From: Candidatus Scatomonas merdigallinarum
GTDB lineage: Bacteria; Bacillota; Clostridia; Lachnospirales; Lachnospiraceae
Assembly (NCBI GenBank): GCA_018716305.1
Contig: DVKB01000023.1
Span: 44,123-108,122, forward strand
Direction of reading: 5' to 3'
Length of the DNA stretch: 64,000 nucleotides
The notes under the pieces are model-generated. The model saw only the letters and a program-made list of their open reading frames with translations. It did not search any database and was not told where the DNA came from. Below, one piece after another: positions 27,999 through 39,662 of this stretch. The position numbers and the translations under genes were made by a program. Each line of letters starts with the position of its first letter. The first letter of the stretch is position 1.

Positions 27999-28646
27999 TC
28001 ATGAATTTTTGAGAAGCGGCAGTTCCCGCTGAAAATAGCGCCTCAGCTTTTCTACCGCGTTTTTTTCGATTCTCGATACATAGGAGCGGCTGATTCCCAG
28101 CTTTCCGGCAATAACCTTCTGAGTCTCCTCCGGTTCCCCGAAAAAACCGTACCGCATTTTCAAAATCTGAAACTCCTGGGAAGTAAGTTCTGTTCTCATA
28201 AGCCGGTAAAGAAGCCGGATGTCCTGCTCCAGTGAATATTTTTCCACAGCGTCTTCCAGATCGCTTTCCATAATGTCCAGGAGGCGGATTTCGTTGCCGT
28301 CTTTATCTGTGCCGATGGGTTCATACAGAGAAACCTCCCGGGAACATTTTTTCCGGGAGCGCAGATGCATGAGAATTTCATTTTCCACGCATTTGGAAGC
28401 GTAGGCGGCCAGACGGTTGTTTTTGGCGGGATTGAACGTAGAGACAGCCTTGATCAGCCCGATGGTTCCGATAGAAATCAGATCCTCCGGATCCTCCTCG
28501 ATTCCCTGGTATTTTTTTACAATATGGGCCACCAGCCGCAGGTTCCGCTCGATCAGAATATTTTTCGCCTCCGGATCACCCTCCAGGTATTTGCGAAGAT
28601 AAAGTTTTTCCTCATCCGCGGTGAGAGGTTTTTGGAATGTTTTCAA
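27999..28646 (-). CDS. sigK: SigK-type sporulation sigma factor
   Basis: A sigma-70 factor of about 215 residues. Region 2 reads 'AKNILIERNLRLVAHIVKKYQG...DLISIGTIGLIKAVSTFNP' and region 4 ends in the helix-turn-helix 'QKVIAGKLGISRSYVSRIEKNAVEKL', closest to SigK of spore formers. In B. subtilis SigK directs late mother-cell transcription. The N-terminus goes straight into 'KTFQKPLTADEE', so the ~20-residue membrane pro-peptide of Bacillus pro-SigK is missing; clostridial SigK also lacks it. TTG 28646 is preferred because AAGGTGA lies 5 bases upstream; GTG 28655 would add three residues but has no good ribosome site. No interrupting element is present. Confidence 0.82.
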   Translation of the reverse strand: MKTFQKPLTADEEKLYLRKYLEGDPEAKNILIERNLRLVAHIVKKYQGIEEDPEDLISIGTIGLIKAVSTFNPAKNNRLAAYASKCVENEILMHLRSRKKCSREVSLYEPIGTDKDGNEIRLLDIMESDLEDAVEKYSLEQDIRLLYRLMRTELTSQEFQILKMRYGFFGEPEETQKVIAGKLGISRSYVSRIEKNAVEKLRRYFQRELPLLKNS

Positions 28647-28811
28647 GAAATTCACCTTAAAAGGGATTTCCTTTTATTCTATGTAATGGGACAGAATTTC
28701 GTGCTTTTCCAACAAAAATTTCCTGCTTTTCCGGCTGCGAACCGCAGCCGTTTCAGACCTGACAGCAGACGCGCTGTGCCCGCGCAAAAGCTCCTGCCGA
28801 AAAGGAAACGC

Positions 28812-28840
28812 TTGACAGGAGAGGTGGATTCAGGGATAAT
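28812..28840 (+). promoter_or_regulatory. SigA promoter for comM-dprA
   Basis: A perfect TTGACA (28812-28817), a 17-base spacer and GATAAT (28835-28840) lie in the 330-base gap between sigK and comM. The implied ~130-base leader holds an 8-base-pair hairpin (TTCCGCGG 28873-28880 with CCGCGGAA 28903-28910). I see no gene in the rest of the gap. Confidence 0.7.
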
Positions 28841-28976
28841 AAATATGTATCCACGGGGAGGATACTATTTTCTTCCGCGGAGGTTTTTTCGGTTCCGGAA
28901 ACCCGCGGAAAGCGGTCTGAGGCGTTTCAGCCTGATTTTCCAATTTTTTTCAGCAGAAGAGTAGAAAGGAGCAGCT

Positions 28977-30497
28977 ATGTTTTGCGGCGTAATGTCGGCG
29001 GAGATAGCAGGGGTGGAAGCAGTGCCGGTACGGGTAGAAGCGGATTTGAGCGATGGCCTTCCGTTCTTTGCTGTGGTGGGTTACGTGTCATCCCAGGTCA
29101 AAGAAGCGCAGGACCGGGTAAAGACGGCGCTGAAGAATCAGGGGCTTGTCCTGCCGCCTAAGAGGATGATTATCAATCTGGCCCCGGGGGATATCCGGAA
29201 GGAGGGAACCAGGTTTGATCTGCCAATCGCGGCGGCTATACTGGCGGCTTTGGGGAAGATTCCCGCGGAACCCCTCAGCCGGATGATGGTGCTGGGGGAA
29301 CTGCATCTGGACGGAGGGGTGGGAGGCGTCCGGGGGATTCTGCCCAGTGTCAGGAAGGCCAGAGAGCTGGGGCTGGAGGTCTGTGTGGTCCCGGCGGAAA
29401 ATTACCGGGAAGGCAGTCTGGTGGAGGGAATACAGGTTGTGGGAGTCCGGGACGCGGGAGAATTTCTCCGGTACTGCAGGGAGGGCAGAGCCCAGGGGCC
29501 ATCTGCTCTGGGGAAAGAAGAAACAGAGCCCGGATATGAGGTGGATTTTTCAGACCTGCAGGGGCAGGATGCCGTGAAAAGGGCAGTGCTTATCGCCGCG
29601 GCGGGTTTTCACAATCTTCTCATGGAAGGCCCTCCGGGAGCGGGGAAATCTATGGCGGCCAGAAGAATTCCCACGATTCTGCCGGAGCTGACCCGGGAGG
29701 AGAGCCTGGAACTTACACAGATCTACAGTGTGGCAGGACTTCTGCCGGCGGGAGATCCTCTGATCCGCCGCCGTCCTTTCCGCGCGCCCCACCACACCCT
29801 TTCTCCCCAGGCGCTTTGCGGAGGAGGGCGTCTTCCGGTTCCGGGAGAGATCAGTCTGGCTCACCGGGGTGTCCTGTTTCTGGATGAGCTTCCGGAAGTC
29901 CCCAGGAGGACCCTGGAACTTCTGCGGCAGCCAATGGAGGAAAAGCAGATCGTGCTTTCCAGGACGGCGGGAACCTTCCGCTTCCCGGCAGATTTTATGC
30001 TGGTAGGAGCCATGAATCCATGCCCCTGCGGCTGCTACCCGGATCTGAGGCGCTGCACCTGCACTCCGGCGGATATTTACCGCTACAGAAAAAGGATCAG
30101 CCAGCCTCTGCTGGACCGGATCGATCTGGCGGTGCAGGTGCCTCCTTTAAAATACGAAGAACTGCGGTACGGAAGAAGAAAGGGACTGGATTCCGCGGCC
30201 ATGCGCGGGGCAGTGGTTCGGGCCGCAAAGCTGCAGAGGGAGCGGTACCGGGGAAAGGACTTTTCTTTTAACAGCAGCCTGGGGGCAAAGGAAATTTCTG
30301 TGTACTGCCCTCTTACAGGGGAGGGAGAGCGGCTTCTGGAAAATGCTTATCAGAAACTGGAACTCAGCGCCAGAAGTTATCACAAGGTCATCAAAGTAGC
30401 CAGAACCATCGCGGATCTGGAAGGGGAGGAAGTAATCGGAGAGGGCCATATCAGCGAGGCTCTGTGCTATCGGGCCGGTGAGAGGAAAGGGGTATAA
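28977..30497 (+). CDS. YifB/ComM family Mg-chelatase-like AAA+ ATPase
   Basis: A 506-residue protein with an N-terminal Lon-protease-like fold ('EADLSDGLPFFAVVGYVSSQVKEAQDRVKTALKNQG') and a magnesium-chelatase AAA+ module: Walker A 'GPPGAGKSMAARRIPTILP', Walker B 'GVLFLDELPEV', and 'MNPCPCGCYPDL'. ComM in Gram-negatives is a branch-migration helicase used when incoming DNA is integrated. ATG 28977 follows AAAGGAGCAGCT. It is followed closely by dprA, another transformation and recombination gene. Confidence 0.92.
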   Translation: MFCGVMSAEIAGVEAVPVRVEADLSDGLPFFAVVGYVSSQVKEAQDRVKTALKNQGLVLPPKRMIINLAPGDIRKEGTRFDLPIAAAILAALGKIPAEPLSRMMVLGELHLDGGVGGVRGILPSVRKARELGLEVCVVPAENYREGSLVEGIQVVGVRDAGEFLRYCREGRAQGPSALGKEETEPGYEVDFSDLQGQDAVKRAVLIAAAGFHNLLMEGPPGAGKSMAARRIPTILPELTREESLELTQIYSVAGLLPAGDPLIRRRPFRAPHHTLSPQALCGGGRLPVPGEISLAHRGVLFLDELPEVPRRTLELLRQPMEEKQIVLSRTAGTFRFPADFMLVGAMNPCPCGCYPDLRRCTCTPADIYRYRKRISQPLLDRIDLAVQVPPLKYEELRYGRRKGLDSAAMRGAVVRAAKLQRERYRGKDFSFNSSLGAKEISVYCPLTGEGERLLENAYQKLELSARSYHKVIKVARTIADLEGEEVIGEGHISEALCYRAGERKGV

Positions 30498-30501
30498 AGA
30501 T

Positions 30502-31377
30502 ATGAAGAAGCTTATATATTATGGAAAGAACCATCCCGGATACCCTGAAAAGCTGAAGGTTCTGGAAAGCCCTCCGGCAGGACTTTATGTGCTGGGGAAA
30601 CTGCCGGATCCGGATAGGAAAACAGCCGCCATTGTGGGCGCCAGATCCTGCAGCGTCTATGGAAGACGCCAGGCTCGTTTCTTTGCCAGAGCTCTGTCAG
30701 CCCGCGGGATTCAGATCGTCAGCGGTCTGGCCAGCGGAATTGACAGGGCGGCCCATGAAGGCGCCCTGGAAGGAGGAACCCAGACCTTCGCGGTGCTGGG
30801 ATGCGGGGCAGATGTGTGCTATCCCAGGGAAAATTTCGGGATCTACCGGCAGATCGCCCAGGGAGGCGGAGGAATCCTCTCTGAGTTTGAACCCGGATCC
30901 AGGCCTTTGGGCTGGCATTTTCCCAGAAGAAACCGCATCATCAGCGGACTGGCGGATCTGGTTCTGGTGGTGGAAGCCAGAGCCAGAAGCGGCGCTCTGA
31001 TCACGGCAGACTGCGCGCTGGAACAGGGAAAAACCGTGTACGCAGTACCGGGACGGCTGGAGGATCCTTTAAGCGAAGGCTGCAACCGTCTGATTTTTCA
31101 GGGGGCCGGAACGGCTCTTTCTCCCCAGGTGCTTCTGGAAGAGCTGGATGTTCCGGACCGGCCGGCAGCGCAAGATCCGGAGGAAAAACGCGGAGCTCTT
31201 CCGGAAGAGTTTCAGAGGATTTTCCGCTGTCTGGGACCGGAAGGAAAAACCCTGGAGACGGTCAGCCGGGAAACCGGGACAACGGTGGAAGAAACCGCCA
31301 GAATTCTTATGCGTCTGGAACTGGAGGGACTGGCGGAGGAGGACAGCCGCGGATACTGCAGGAGCTGCCTGCGGTAG
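30502..31377 (+). CDS. dprA: DNA-processing protein DprA
   Basis: DprA loads RecA on incoming single-stranded DNA. The 291-residue protein has the Rossmann-like core ('AAIVGARSCSVYGRRQARFFARAL', 'QIVSGLASGIDRAAHEGAL', 'TFAVLGCGADVCYPREN') and a C-terminal winged helix ('PEGKTLETVSRETGTTVEETARILMRLELEGL'). ATG 30502 has AAAGGGG 10 bases upstream; an in-frame GTG at 30478 overlaps comM. It follows comM and precedes topA, the common order in Clostridia. Confidence 0.95.
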   Translation: MKKLIYYGKNHPGYPEKLKVLESPPAGLYVLGKLPDPDRKTAAIVGARSCSVYGRRQARFFARALSARGIQIVSGLASGIDRAAHEGALEGGTQTFAVLGCGADVCYPRENFGIYRQIAQGGGGILSEFEPGSRPLGWHFPRRNRIISGLADLVLVVEARARSGALITADCALEQGKTVYAVPGRLEDPLSEGCNRLIFQGAGTALSPQVLLEELDVPDRPAAQDPEEKRGALPEEFQRIFRCLGPEGKTLETVSRETGTTVEETARILMRLELEGLAEEDSRGYCRSCLR

Positions 31378-31419
31378 AAAGGCAGTGAAGGAAGGCCGCT
31401 GCCGTCCTGAAGAAAAGAC

Positions 31420-31448
31420 TTGCAAGAAAAAACGTTTTGTTGTATAGT
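31420..31448 (+). promoter_or_regulatory. Promoter of topA
   Basis: TTGCAA (31420-31425), a 17-base spacer and TATAGT (31443-31448) lie 35 bases before the GTG start. Confidence 0.7.
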
Positions 31449-31482
31449 TGGGCTGATTTATCAAAAAACAGGAGGCAGTAAG

Positions 31483-33555
31483 GTGGCAAAGTATCTGGTC
31501 ATTGTGGAATCTCCGGCAAAGGTAAAGACCGTCAAGAAATTTCTGGGAGCCAATTATGAAGTGGCGGCTTCCAATGGTCATGTGCGGGATCTGCCGAAGA
31601 GCCAGCTTGGAATAGATGTAGAACATGATTTTGAACCGAAATATATTACCATCCGCGGAAAGGGAGAGCTGCTGGCGGGACTGAGAAAGTCCGCTAAAAA
31701 AGCGGACAAAGTTTATCTGGCCACAGACCCGGACCGGGAGGGAGAGGCTATATCCTGGCATCTCTCCAAAGCCCTGAATCTGGATGAGAAAAAAATGCGC
31801 AGGATTACCTTCAACGAGATTACCAAGACGGCGGTCAAGGCATCTCTGAAAGAGGCGCGCTCCATTGATATGAACCTGGTGGATGAGCAGCAGGCAAGGC
31901 GCTGTCTGGACCGCATGGTGGGATATGAGATCAGCCCTCTGCTGTGGAAAAAGATCAAGAGAGGCTTAAGCGCCGGCCGGGTTCAGTCGGTAGCGCTGCG
32001 GATCATCGGGGACCGGGAGGACGAGATCAACGCGTTTATCCCCAGGGAATACTGGACTCTGGACGCGGAATTCCAGATCCACGGGGAGAAGAAGCCTCTG
32101 ACAGCGCATTTTTACGGAAAAGAAAAGGAAAAAATCAGTCTGGATTCCGAGAAACAGCTGGACGAAATTTTGAAAGAACTGGAGGGATGCAGCTTTTCTG
32201 TGGCGGAACTGAAAAAGGGAGAGCGCAGGAGAAAAGCGCCCCAGCCCTTTACCACCAGCACCATGCAGCAGGAGGCGGCCAAGGTGCTGAATTTTTCTAC
32301 CCAGAAAACCATGCGCCTGGCCCAGCAGCTGTATGAGGGCATTGAGATCAAGGGCAACGGCACCGTGGGACTGATCTCTTATCTGAGAACAGACTCCACC
32401 CGGATTTCCGAGGAAGCCGACACTGCAGCCAGAGAATATATCAGGGAACAGTACGGGGATCAGTTTGCCTCCCGGAACAATACCACCGGAAACCAGAACC
32501 GCAAGGCGCAGGACGCCCATGAAGCCATCCGGCCCACCGATGTGTCCAGAACGCCGGCGGCCATGAAAGATTCTCTGTCCCGGGATCAGTTCCGCCTCTA
32601 TCAGCTGATCTGGAAACGGTTTGTGGCCAGCCGCATGGAGGCGGCGGTCTATGAGACCATCTCGGCGGTGATCCGGGGAGGCGGTTACGATTTTCACGCT
32701 TCTGCCTCCCGGGTAAAGTTTGAGGGATTCATGACGGTTTATACAGAAGAGGATGAGGAAAAAAAGGACAACTGTGTGCAGCTGCGCAGCCTGGATGAAA
32801 ATTCCGAACTCGCGCTGGTCCAGTATGATAAGGAGCAGCATTTCACTCAGCCCCCGGCGCACTATACAGAAGCTTCACTGGTAAAGACCCTGGAGGAGCT
32901 GGGAATCGGAAGGCCCAGTACCTACGCGCCTACGATTACCACCATCATCAACCGCCGCTATGTAGCCAGAGAAAACAAGAATCTCTATATGACAGAGCTT
33001 GGAGAAGTGGTCAATCATATGATGAAGCAGGCGTTCCCCAGTATTGTGGACGTGAATTTTACCGCCAATATGGAGGGGCTGCTGGACTGCGTGGGCGACG
33101 GAAAGGTTCCATGGAAAACGGTAGTGAGAAATTTCTGGCCGGATCTCAATGAGGCGGTGAAAAAAGCGGAGCAGGAGCTGCAGGAAGTGCAGATCGAGGA
33201 TGAGGTGACAGACGTAATCTGCGATCAGTGCGGAAGACACATGGTGGTCAAATACGGCCCTCATGGAAAGTTCCTGGCCTGTCCCGGCTTTCCCGAATGC
33301 AGGAACACAAAGCCATACCTGGAAAAGATCGGAGTTAAGTGTCCCAAATGCGGCGGAGAAGTAATTCTGAAGAAAACAAAAAAAGGCCGCCGGTATTATG
33401 GCTGTGAAAATAATCCTGAATGTGATTTCATGACCTGGCAGCGTCCATCTGCGGAAAAATGTCCCAAATGCGGAGGATATATGCTGGAAAAAGGCAGCCG
33501 TCTGGTATGCGCCGATGAAAAGTGCGGATATGTGGAGGGAAAGAAAGAGAAGTGA
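31483..33555 (+). CDS. topA: DNA topoisomerase I
   Basis: A type IA topoisomerase of 690 residues. The TOPRIM domain starts 'KYLVIVESPAKVKTVKKFLG', and its acidic site is 'ATDPDREGEAISWHL'. The cleavage tyrosine is in SYLRTDSTRIS. The C-terminus carries three CxxC zinc modules ('CDQCGRHMV...CPGFPEC', 'CPKCGGEVI...CENNPEC', 'CPKCGGYML...CADEKC'). The GTG start at 31483 follows GGAGGCAGTAAG. The topoisomerase relaxes negative supercoils. Confidence 0.98.
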   Translation: MAKYLVIVESPAKVKTVKKFLGANYEVAASNGHVRDLPKSQLGIDVEHDFEPKYITIRGKGELLAGLRKSAKKADKVYLATDPDREGEAISWHLSKALNLDEKKMRRITFNEITKTAVKASLKEARSIDMNLVDEQQARRCLDRMVGYEISPLLWKKIKRGLSAGRVQSVALRIIGDREDEINAFIPREYWTLDAEFQIHGEKKPLTAHFYGKEKEKISLDSEKQLDEILKELEGCSFSVAELKKGERRRKAPQPFTTSTMQQEAAKVLNFSTQKTMRLAQQLYEGIEIKGNGTVGLISYLRTDSTRISEEADTAAREYIREQYGDQFASRNNTTGNQNRKAQDAHEAIRPTDVSRTPAAMKDSLSRDQFRLYQLIWKRFVASRMEAAVYETISAVIRGGGYDFHASASRVKFEGFMTVYTEEDEEKKDNCVQLRSLDENSELALVQYDKEQHFTQPPAHYTEASLVKTLEELGIGRPSTYAPTITTIINRRYVARENKNLYMTELGEVVNHMMKQAFPSIVDVNFTANMEGLLDCVGDGKVPWKTVVRNFWPDLNEAVKKAEQELQEVQIEDEVTDVICDQCGRHMVVKYGPHGKFLACPGFPECRNTKPYLEKIGVKCPKCGGEVILKKTKKGRRYYGCENNPECDFMTWQRPSAEKCPKCGGYMLEKGSRLVCADEKCGYVEGKKEK

Positions 33556-33573
33556 TTTGTTGCGATTCACAGT

Positions 33574-33597
33574 GACTTTCTGAATAATCTGAAAAAT
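33574..33597 (+). promoter_or_regulatory. Overlapping CodY-box-like sequences upstream of codY
   Basis: 33583-33597 matches the CodY box AATTTTCWGAAAATT at 12 of 15 positions, and the overlapping 33574-33588 matches at 11 of 15. They lie just upstream of the codY -35 box, which suggests autoregulation. This is a motif match only. Confidence 0.4.
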
Positions 33598-33609
33598 GCA
33601 ATAAAAATG

Positions 33610-33638
33610 TTGATTTTTTTATAGGTACGTGATAAGCT
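33610..33638 (+). promoter_or_regulatory. Promoter of codY
   Basis: TTGATT (33610-33615), a 17-base spacer and TAAGCT (33633-33638) lie about 47 bases before the ATG. The -10 box is only partly matched. Confidence 0.5.
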
Positions 33639-33684
33639 AACTATAAATAAGGGTAGAGGTGGGAAAAGACGGAAGGAGAATAAA

Positions 33685-34485
33685 ATGAGCGTACAGTTAT
33701 TAGACAAGACCAGAAAAATCAACAAACTGCTGCATAATAATAATTCCACAAAAGTCGTATTTAACGATATCTGTAAAGTCATGATGGAATGCCTGGATTC
33801 GAACATCCTGGTAATCAGCAAAAAAGGCAAAGTACTTGGCGTCAGCCTCTGCCCCGGGGTAGAGGAGATTACGGAACTGATCGACGATAAGGTCGGAGGA
33901 TATGTGGACGAGCTTTTAAACGACCGATTTCTGGGAGTTCTGTCCACCAAAGAAAACGTCAATCTGGAGACACTGGGCTTTGTGGGTGAAAACACCACTA
34001 AGTATACAGCCATCATCAATCCCATTGAGATTGCGGGCGAACGGCTGGGCACTGTATTTATGTACCGTTTTTCTCCTCAGTATGATATTGACGATATTAT
34101 TGTCAGCGAATACGGAACCACAGTGGTAGGCCTGGAAATGATGCGTTCGGTCAATGAGGAAAATGTGGAGGAGAACCGAAAGATCCAGGTGGTAAAATCC
34201 GCGTTCAGCACTCTGTCTTTCTCAGAACTGGAGGCGATCATCCATATCTTTGATGAACTGGACGGCGAGGAGGGTATCCTGGTAGCCAGCAAGATTGCGG
34301 ACCGGGTGGGCATTACCCGTTCCGTGATTGTCAATGCCCTGCGGAAATTTGAGAGCGCCGGGGTCATTGAGTCCAGATCCAGCGGAATGAAAGGTACCTA
34401 TATTAAAGTACTGAACGATTATATTTTCGATGAACTGAAGCAAATCAAGAGCAAGAAAAAATCTGAAAAAGAGAAGCAGGCATAA
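33685..34485 (+). CDS. codY: GTP-sensing global regulator CodY
   Basis: CodY represses nutrient-scavenging, amino-acid synthesis and other genes when GTP and branched-chain amino acids are plentiful. The 266-residue protein has the N-terminal GAF domain ('LDKTRKINKLLHNNNSTKVVFNDICKVM') and a C-terminal winged helix ('SKIADRVGITRSVIVNALRKFESAGVIESRSSGMKGTYIKVLN'), which is nearly invariant in the family. ATG 33685 follows GAAGGAGAATAAA. It has its own promoter and a strong terminator, so it is a single-gene unit. Confidence 0.97.
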   Translation: MSVQLLDKTRKINKLLHNNNSTKVVFNDICKVMMECLDSNILVISKKGKVLGVSLCPGVEEITELIDDKVGGYVDELLNDRFLGVLSTKENVNLETLGFVGENTTKYTAIINPIEIAGERLGTVFMYRFSPQYDIDDIIVSEYGTTVVGLEMMRSVNEENVEENRKIQVVKSAFSTLSFSELEAIIHIFDELDGEEGILVASKIADRVGITRSVIVNALRKFESAGVIESRSSGMKGTYIKVLNDYIFDELKQIKSKKKSEKEKQA

Positions 34486-34490
34486 ACACA

Positions 34491-34543
34491 AAAGAGAAGC
34501 TGCCGAAAAAACGGAAATTCGTTTTTTCGGCAGCTTCTCTTTG
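34491..34543 (+). terminator. Strong terminator after codY
   Basis: A 23-base-pair perfect stem runs from 34491-34513 to 34520-34542, with a 6-base loop. It contains runs of A on one arm and T on the other, and the transcript ends in CTCTTT. Confidence 0.93.
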
Positions 34544-34667
34544 GGCGGGCGCGGACGGCAGGCGGCTGTCCGGATGAAAGAAAATTTAAAAAGTAAGAAA
34601 AACAGAGATAATCAATGAATAAATAAAAAAAACAGAGGTATTATGAAATATAAGCGATTTTTTCCGG

Positions 34668-34696
34668 TTGCTAAAATGATATAAATTCACTAATAT
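34668..34696 (+). promoter_or_regulatory. SigA promoter of groES-groEL
   Basis: TTGCTA (34668-34673), a 17-base spacer and TAATAT (34691-34696) stand just before the CIRCE element. The rest of the 287-base codY-groES gap is AT-rich and holds no gene. Confidence 0.7.
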
Positions 34697-34708
34697 AGGA
34701 ACCATCAA

Positions 34709-34735
34709 GTAGCACTCGATTTAAATGAGTGCTAA
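34709..34735 (+). promoter_or_regulatory. CIRCE operator of groES-groEL
   Basis: GTAGCACTC (34709-34717), nine bases, GAGTGCTAA (34727-34735). It differs from the perfect CIRCE upstream of hrcA only in the first base, so this is the second HrcA target in the window. Confidence 0.95.
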
Positions 34736-34772
34736 TAAAATGAAACAGAAAACAGCAAGGAGGCAATATAGA

Positions 34773-35045
34773 ATGAAGTTAGTACCATTGGCAGACAGAG
34801 TTGTATTAAAACAGATGGCAGCAGAAGAGAAAACCAAATCAGGCATCATCCTGACTTCCCAGGCACAGGAAAAACCCCAGGAGGCTGAGGTAATCGCCGT
34901 TGGCCCCGGAACAGAAGATGTAAAGATGGAAGTCAAGGTAGGGGATAAAGTGATCTACTCCAAATACGCCGGCACAGAGGTTAAGCTGGACGGAGAAGAG
35001 TACATTGTAGTAAAACAGAGCGACATTCTGGCAATAGTAGAGTAA
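34773..35045 (+). CDS. groES: Co-chaperonin GroES
   Basis: A 90-residue Hsp10 that caps the GroEL cavity. 'MKLVPLADRVVLKQ' at the start, the mobile loop 'EEKTKSGIILTSQAQEKPQEAEVIAVGPG' and 'GDKVIYSKYAGTEVKLDGEEYIVVKQSDILAIVE' are typical. ATG 34773 has AAGGAGGCAATAT upstream; an earlier in-frame start lies in the CIRCE region and is rejected. Confidence 0.98.
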   Translation: MKLVPLADRVVLKQMAAEEKTKSGIILTSQAQEKPQEAEVIAVGPGTEDVKMEVKVGDKVIYSKYAGTEVKLDGEEYIVVKQSDILAIVE

Positions 35046-35072
35046 AAATCGTAGAAGAGCAGGAGGCAATGA

Positions 35073-36698
<1,626 letters not shown>

Positions 36699-36720
36699 AA
36701 TAGAAATCCAAAGGGAGAAT

Positions 36721-36758
36721 AGAGGAGTCATCGTGTAGACGGTGGCTCCTCTGTGTGT
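36721..36758 (+). terminator. Terminator after groEL
   Basis: AGAGGAGTCATCG (36721-36733) pairs with CGGTGGCTCCTCT (36740-36752) using two wobbles, followed by GTGTGTT. The U-run is poor. Confidence 0.65.
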
Positions 36759-36797
36759 TACAATGAAAAGGAAAATTCCGGACAAAGTGTTTTGCGA

Positions 36798-38316
<1,519 letters not shown>

Positions 38317-38321
38317 TAGAC

Positions 38322-38370
38322 AAAAGGAGCCGGCGGATTTCCAGATTGGTATCCGTACCGGCTCTTTTCT
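38322..38370 (+). terminator. Terminator after guaB
   Basis: AAAAGGAGCCGGCGGAT and ATCCGTACCGGCTCTTTT form an imperfect stem with a U-rich tail. Confidence 0.75.
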
Positions 38371-38422
38371 TTCAACAGAAAGGGGCTTTCGGGGGAGGAG
38401 CCCGGAACAGTAAGGGGAGACG

Positions 38423-39118
38423 ATGGAGAAAAGGAGAAAACGTCTGTCTCAGAGAGCCAGGCGCAGACAGAGGAACAGAAGTATCGCTGCCGTCGTGGCG
38501 GCTGCCGCGGCAGGCCTGCTGGTCTGGTTCGGCATGAACGGCGTCCGCAGGGAAAGAGCGGCGGATTTTCCGCCGGTGCAGGGAGAACTGCTGGAGGCAG
38601 ATCCGCAGGAAGGACGGCCTCCCATAGATGTGCAGCTTTTAACGCCTAATCCATATTCCAGACCCCAGGAGGCCATGGGGACGATCCGGGGAATTGTGAT
38701 TCACTACACCGCGAATCCCGGCTCCACCGCCCAGGAAAATCACGATTATTTTGAGGGGTTAAAAGATTCCGGGGCAGCCTATGCCAGCAGTCATTTTGTC
38801 ATCGGCATGGAGGGGGAAATCATCCAGTGTATTCCCAGTTCGGAGATTTCCTATGCCTCCAATGACAGAAACTATGACACACTTTCCGTAGAATGCTGCC
38901 ATCCGGATGAGAGCGGGCGTTTTACGGAAGCCACTTATACCTCTATGGTAGAACTGACCGCCTGGCTGTGCAGCCATTTTCAGGTGCCGGTATCCGGGGT
39001 GATCCGCCATTATGATGTGACGGGAAAAGAATGCCCCAAATATTTTGTAGATCACCCGGAAGCCTGGGAACAGTTTCTGGCGGATGTATCGGAGCGCCTG
39101 GCGAAGCTTCAGGCGTAA
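38423..39118 (+). CDS. N-acetylmuramoyl-L-alanine amidase (Amidase_2 family)
   Basis: A 231-residue secreted or membrane-anchored zinc amidase that cuts the muramyl-L-alanine bond of peptidoglycan. Its N-terminus is Arg-rich and then hydrophobic ('SIAAVVAAAAAGLLVWFGM', residues 18-36), a signal anchor. The catalytic domain shows 'RGIVIHYTANPGS' (zinc His), 'ASSHFVIGMEGEIIQCIP', 'SVECCHPDESG' and 'VIRHYDVTGKECPKYF' with the second zinc His and lysine. GGGGAG stands just before ATG 38423. It lies in a run of genes with the HD protein and nitrilase, all read in the same direction. Confidence 0.9.
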   Translation: MEKRRKRLSQRARRRQRNRSIAAVVAAAAAGLLVWFGMNGVRRERAADFPPVQGELLEADPQEGRPPIDVQLLTPNPYSRPQEAMGTIRGIVIHYTANPGSTAQENHDYFEGLKDSGAAYASSHFVIGMEGEIIQCIPSSEISYASNDRNYDTLSVECCHPDESGRFTEATYTSMVELTAWLCSHFQVPVSGVIRHYDVTGKECPKYFVDHPEAWEQFLADVSERLAKLQA

Positions 39119-39139
39119 GGCAGAAAGGGATGAGAGAGA

Positions 39140-39637
39140 ATGGAACTGCTGGACAGACTCTTTGAAAAGATGGTAGACTATTACCGGGGGGATCCCAGAA
39201 GGATCCAGCATTTTGTGAAAGTCCACGGGTTTGCCGCCCTGATAGGCCGGGAGGAAGGCTTGAGCCCGGAGGAACAGTTTCTTCTGGAGGCGGCGGCCTA
39301 TGTCCATGACATCGGCATTCGGCCTGCGGAGGAAAAATACGGCGCCTGCGGAGGAAAGCTTCAGGAGCAGGAGGGTCCTCCGGCGGCTGAAAAAATGCTG
39401 AAAGAACTGGGCTTTGCTCCGAAGGACAGGCAGCGGATCTGCTGGCTGGTAGGGCATCACCACACTTACCGGGATATAAAAGGGATGGATTACCAGATCC
39501 TGGTAGAGGCGGATTTCCTTGTAAATCTGTATGAAGATCAGGCGGGGCCGCAGGCAGTGAGGGCAGCCGGGGAGAGGATTTTCCGGACGGCAGCGGGAAG
39601 AAGGATTCTGGAGCGGATGTTTGCGGTGGAAGCATAA
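39140..39637 (+). CDS. HD-domain phosphohydrolase
   Basis: A 165-residue HD superfamily protein. The metal-binding pattern is visible as 'HFVKVHGFAALIGREE', 'AAAYVHDIGIRPAEEKYG' (the HD pair), 'LVGHHHTYRDIKGMDYQILVEADFLVNLYED' (later His and Asp residues). HD proteins hydrolyse nucleotides or phosphoesters; the substrate is unknown. ATG 39140 follows AAAGGGATGAGAGAG. It is 21 bases after the amidase and 25 bases before the nitrilase-family gene, so the three may form one transcript. Confidence 0.85.
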   Translation: MELLDRLFEKMVDYYRGDPRRIQHFVKVHGFAALIGREEGLSPEEQFLLEAAAYVHDIGIRPAEEKYGACGGKLQEQEGPPAAEKMLKELGFAPKDRQRICWLVGHHHTYRDIKGMDYQILVEADFLVNLYEDQAGPQAVRAAGERIFRTAAGRRILERMFAVEA

Positions 39638-39662
39638 TCAATGAGAAACAGCGGGGGTTTTT

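Noticed and set aside
28365..28964. 199-codon plus-strand frame over sigK and its upstream gap
   Set aside because: It starts inside sigK on the other strand and crosses the comM promoter; no family pattern.
34643..34684. 13-codon mini-ORF before groES
   Set aside because: It lies on and before the groES promoter, so it would not be on the groES transcript.
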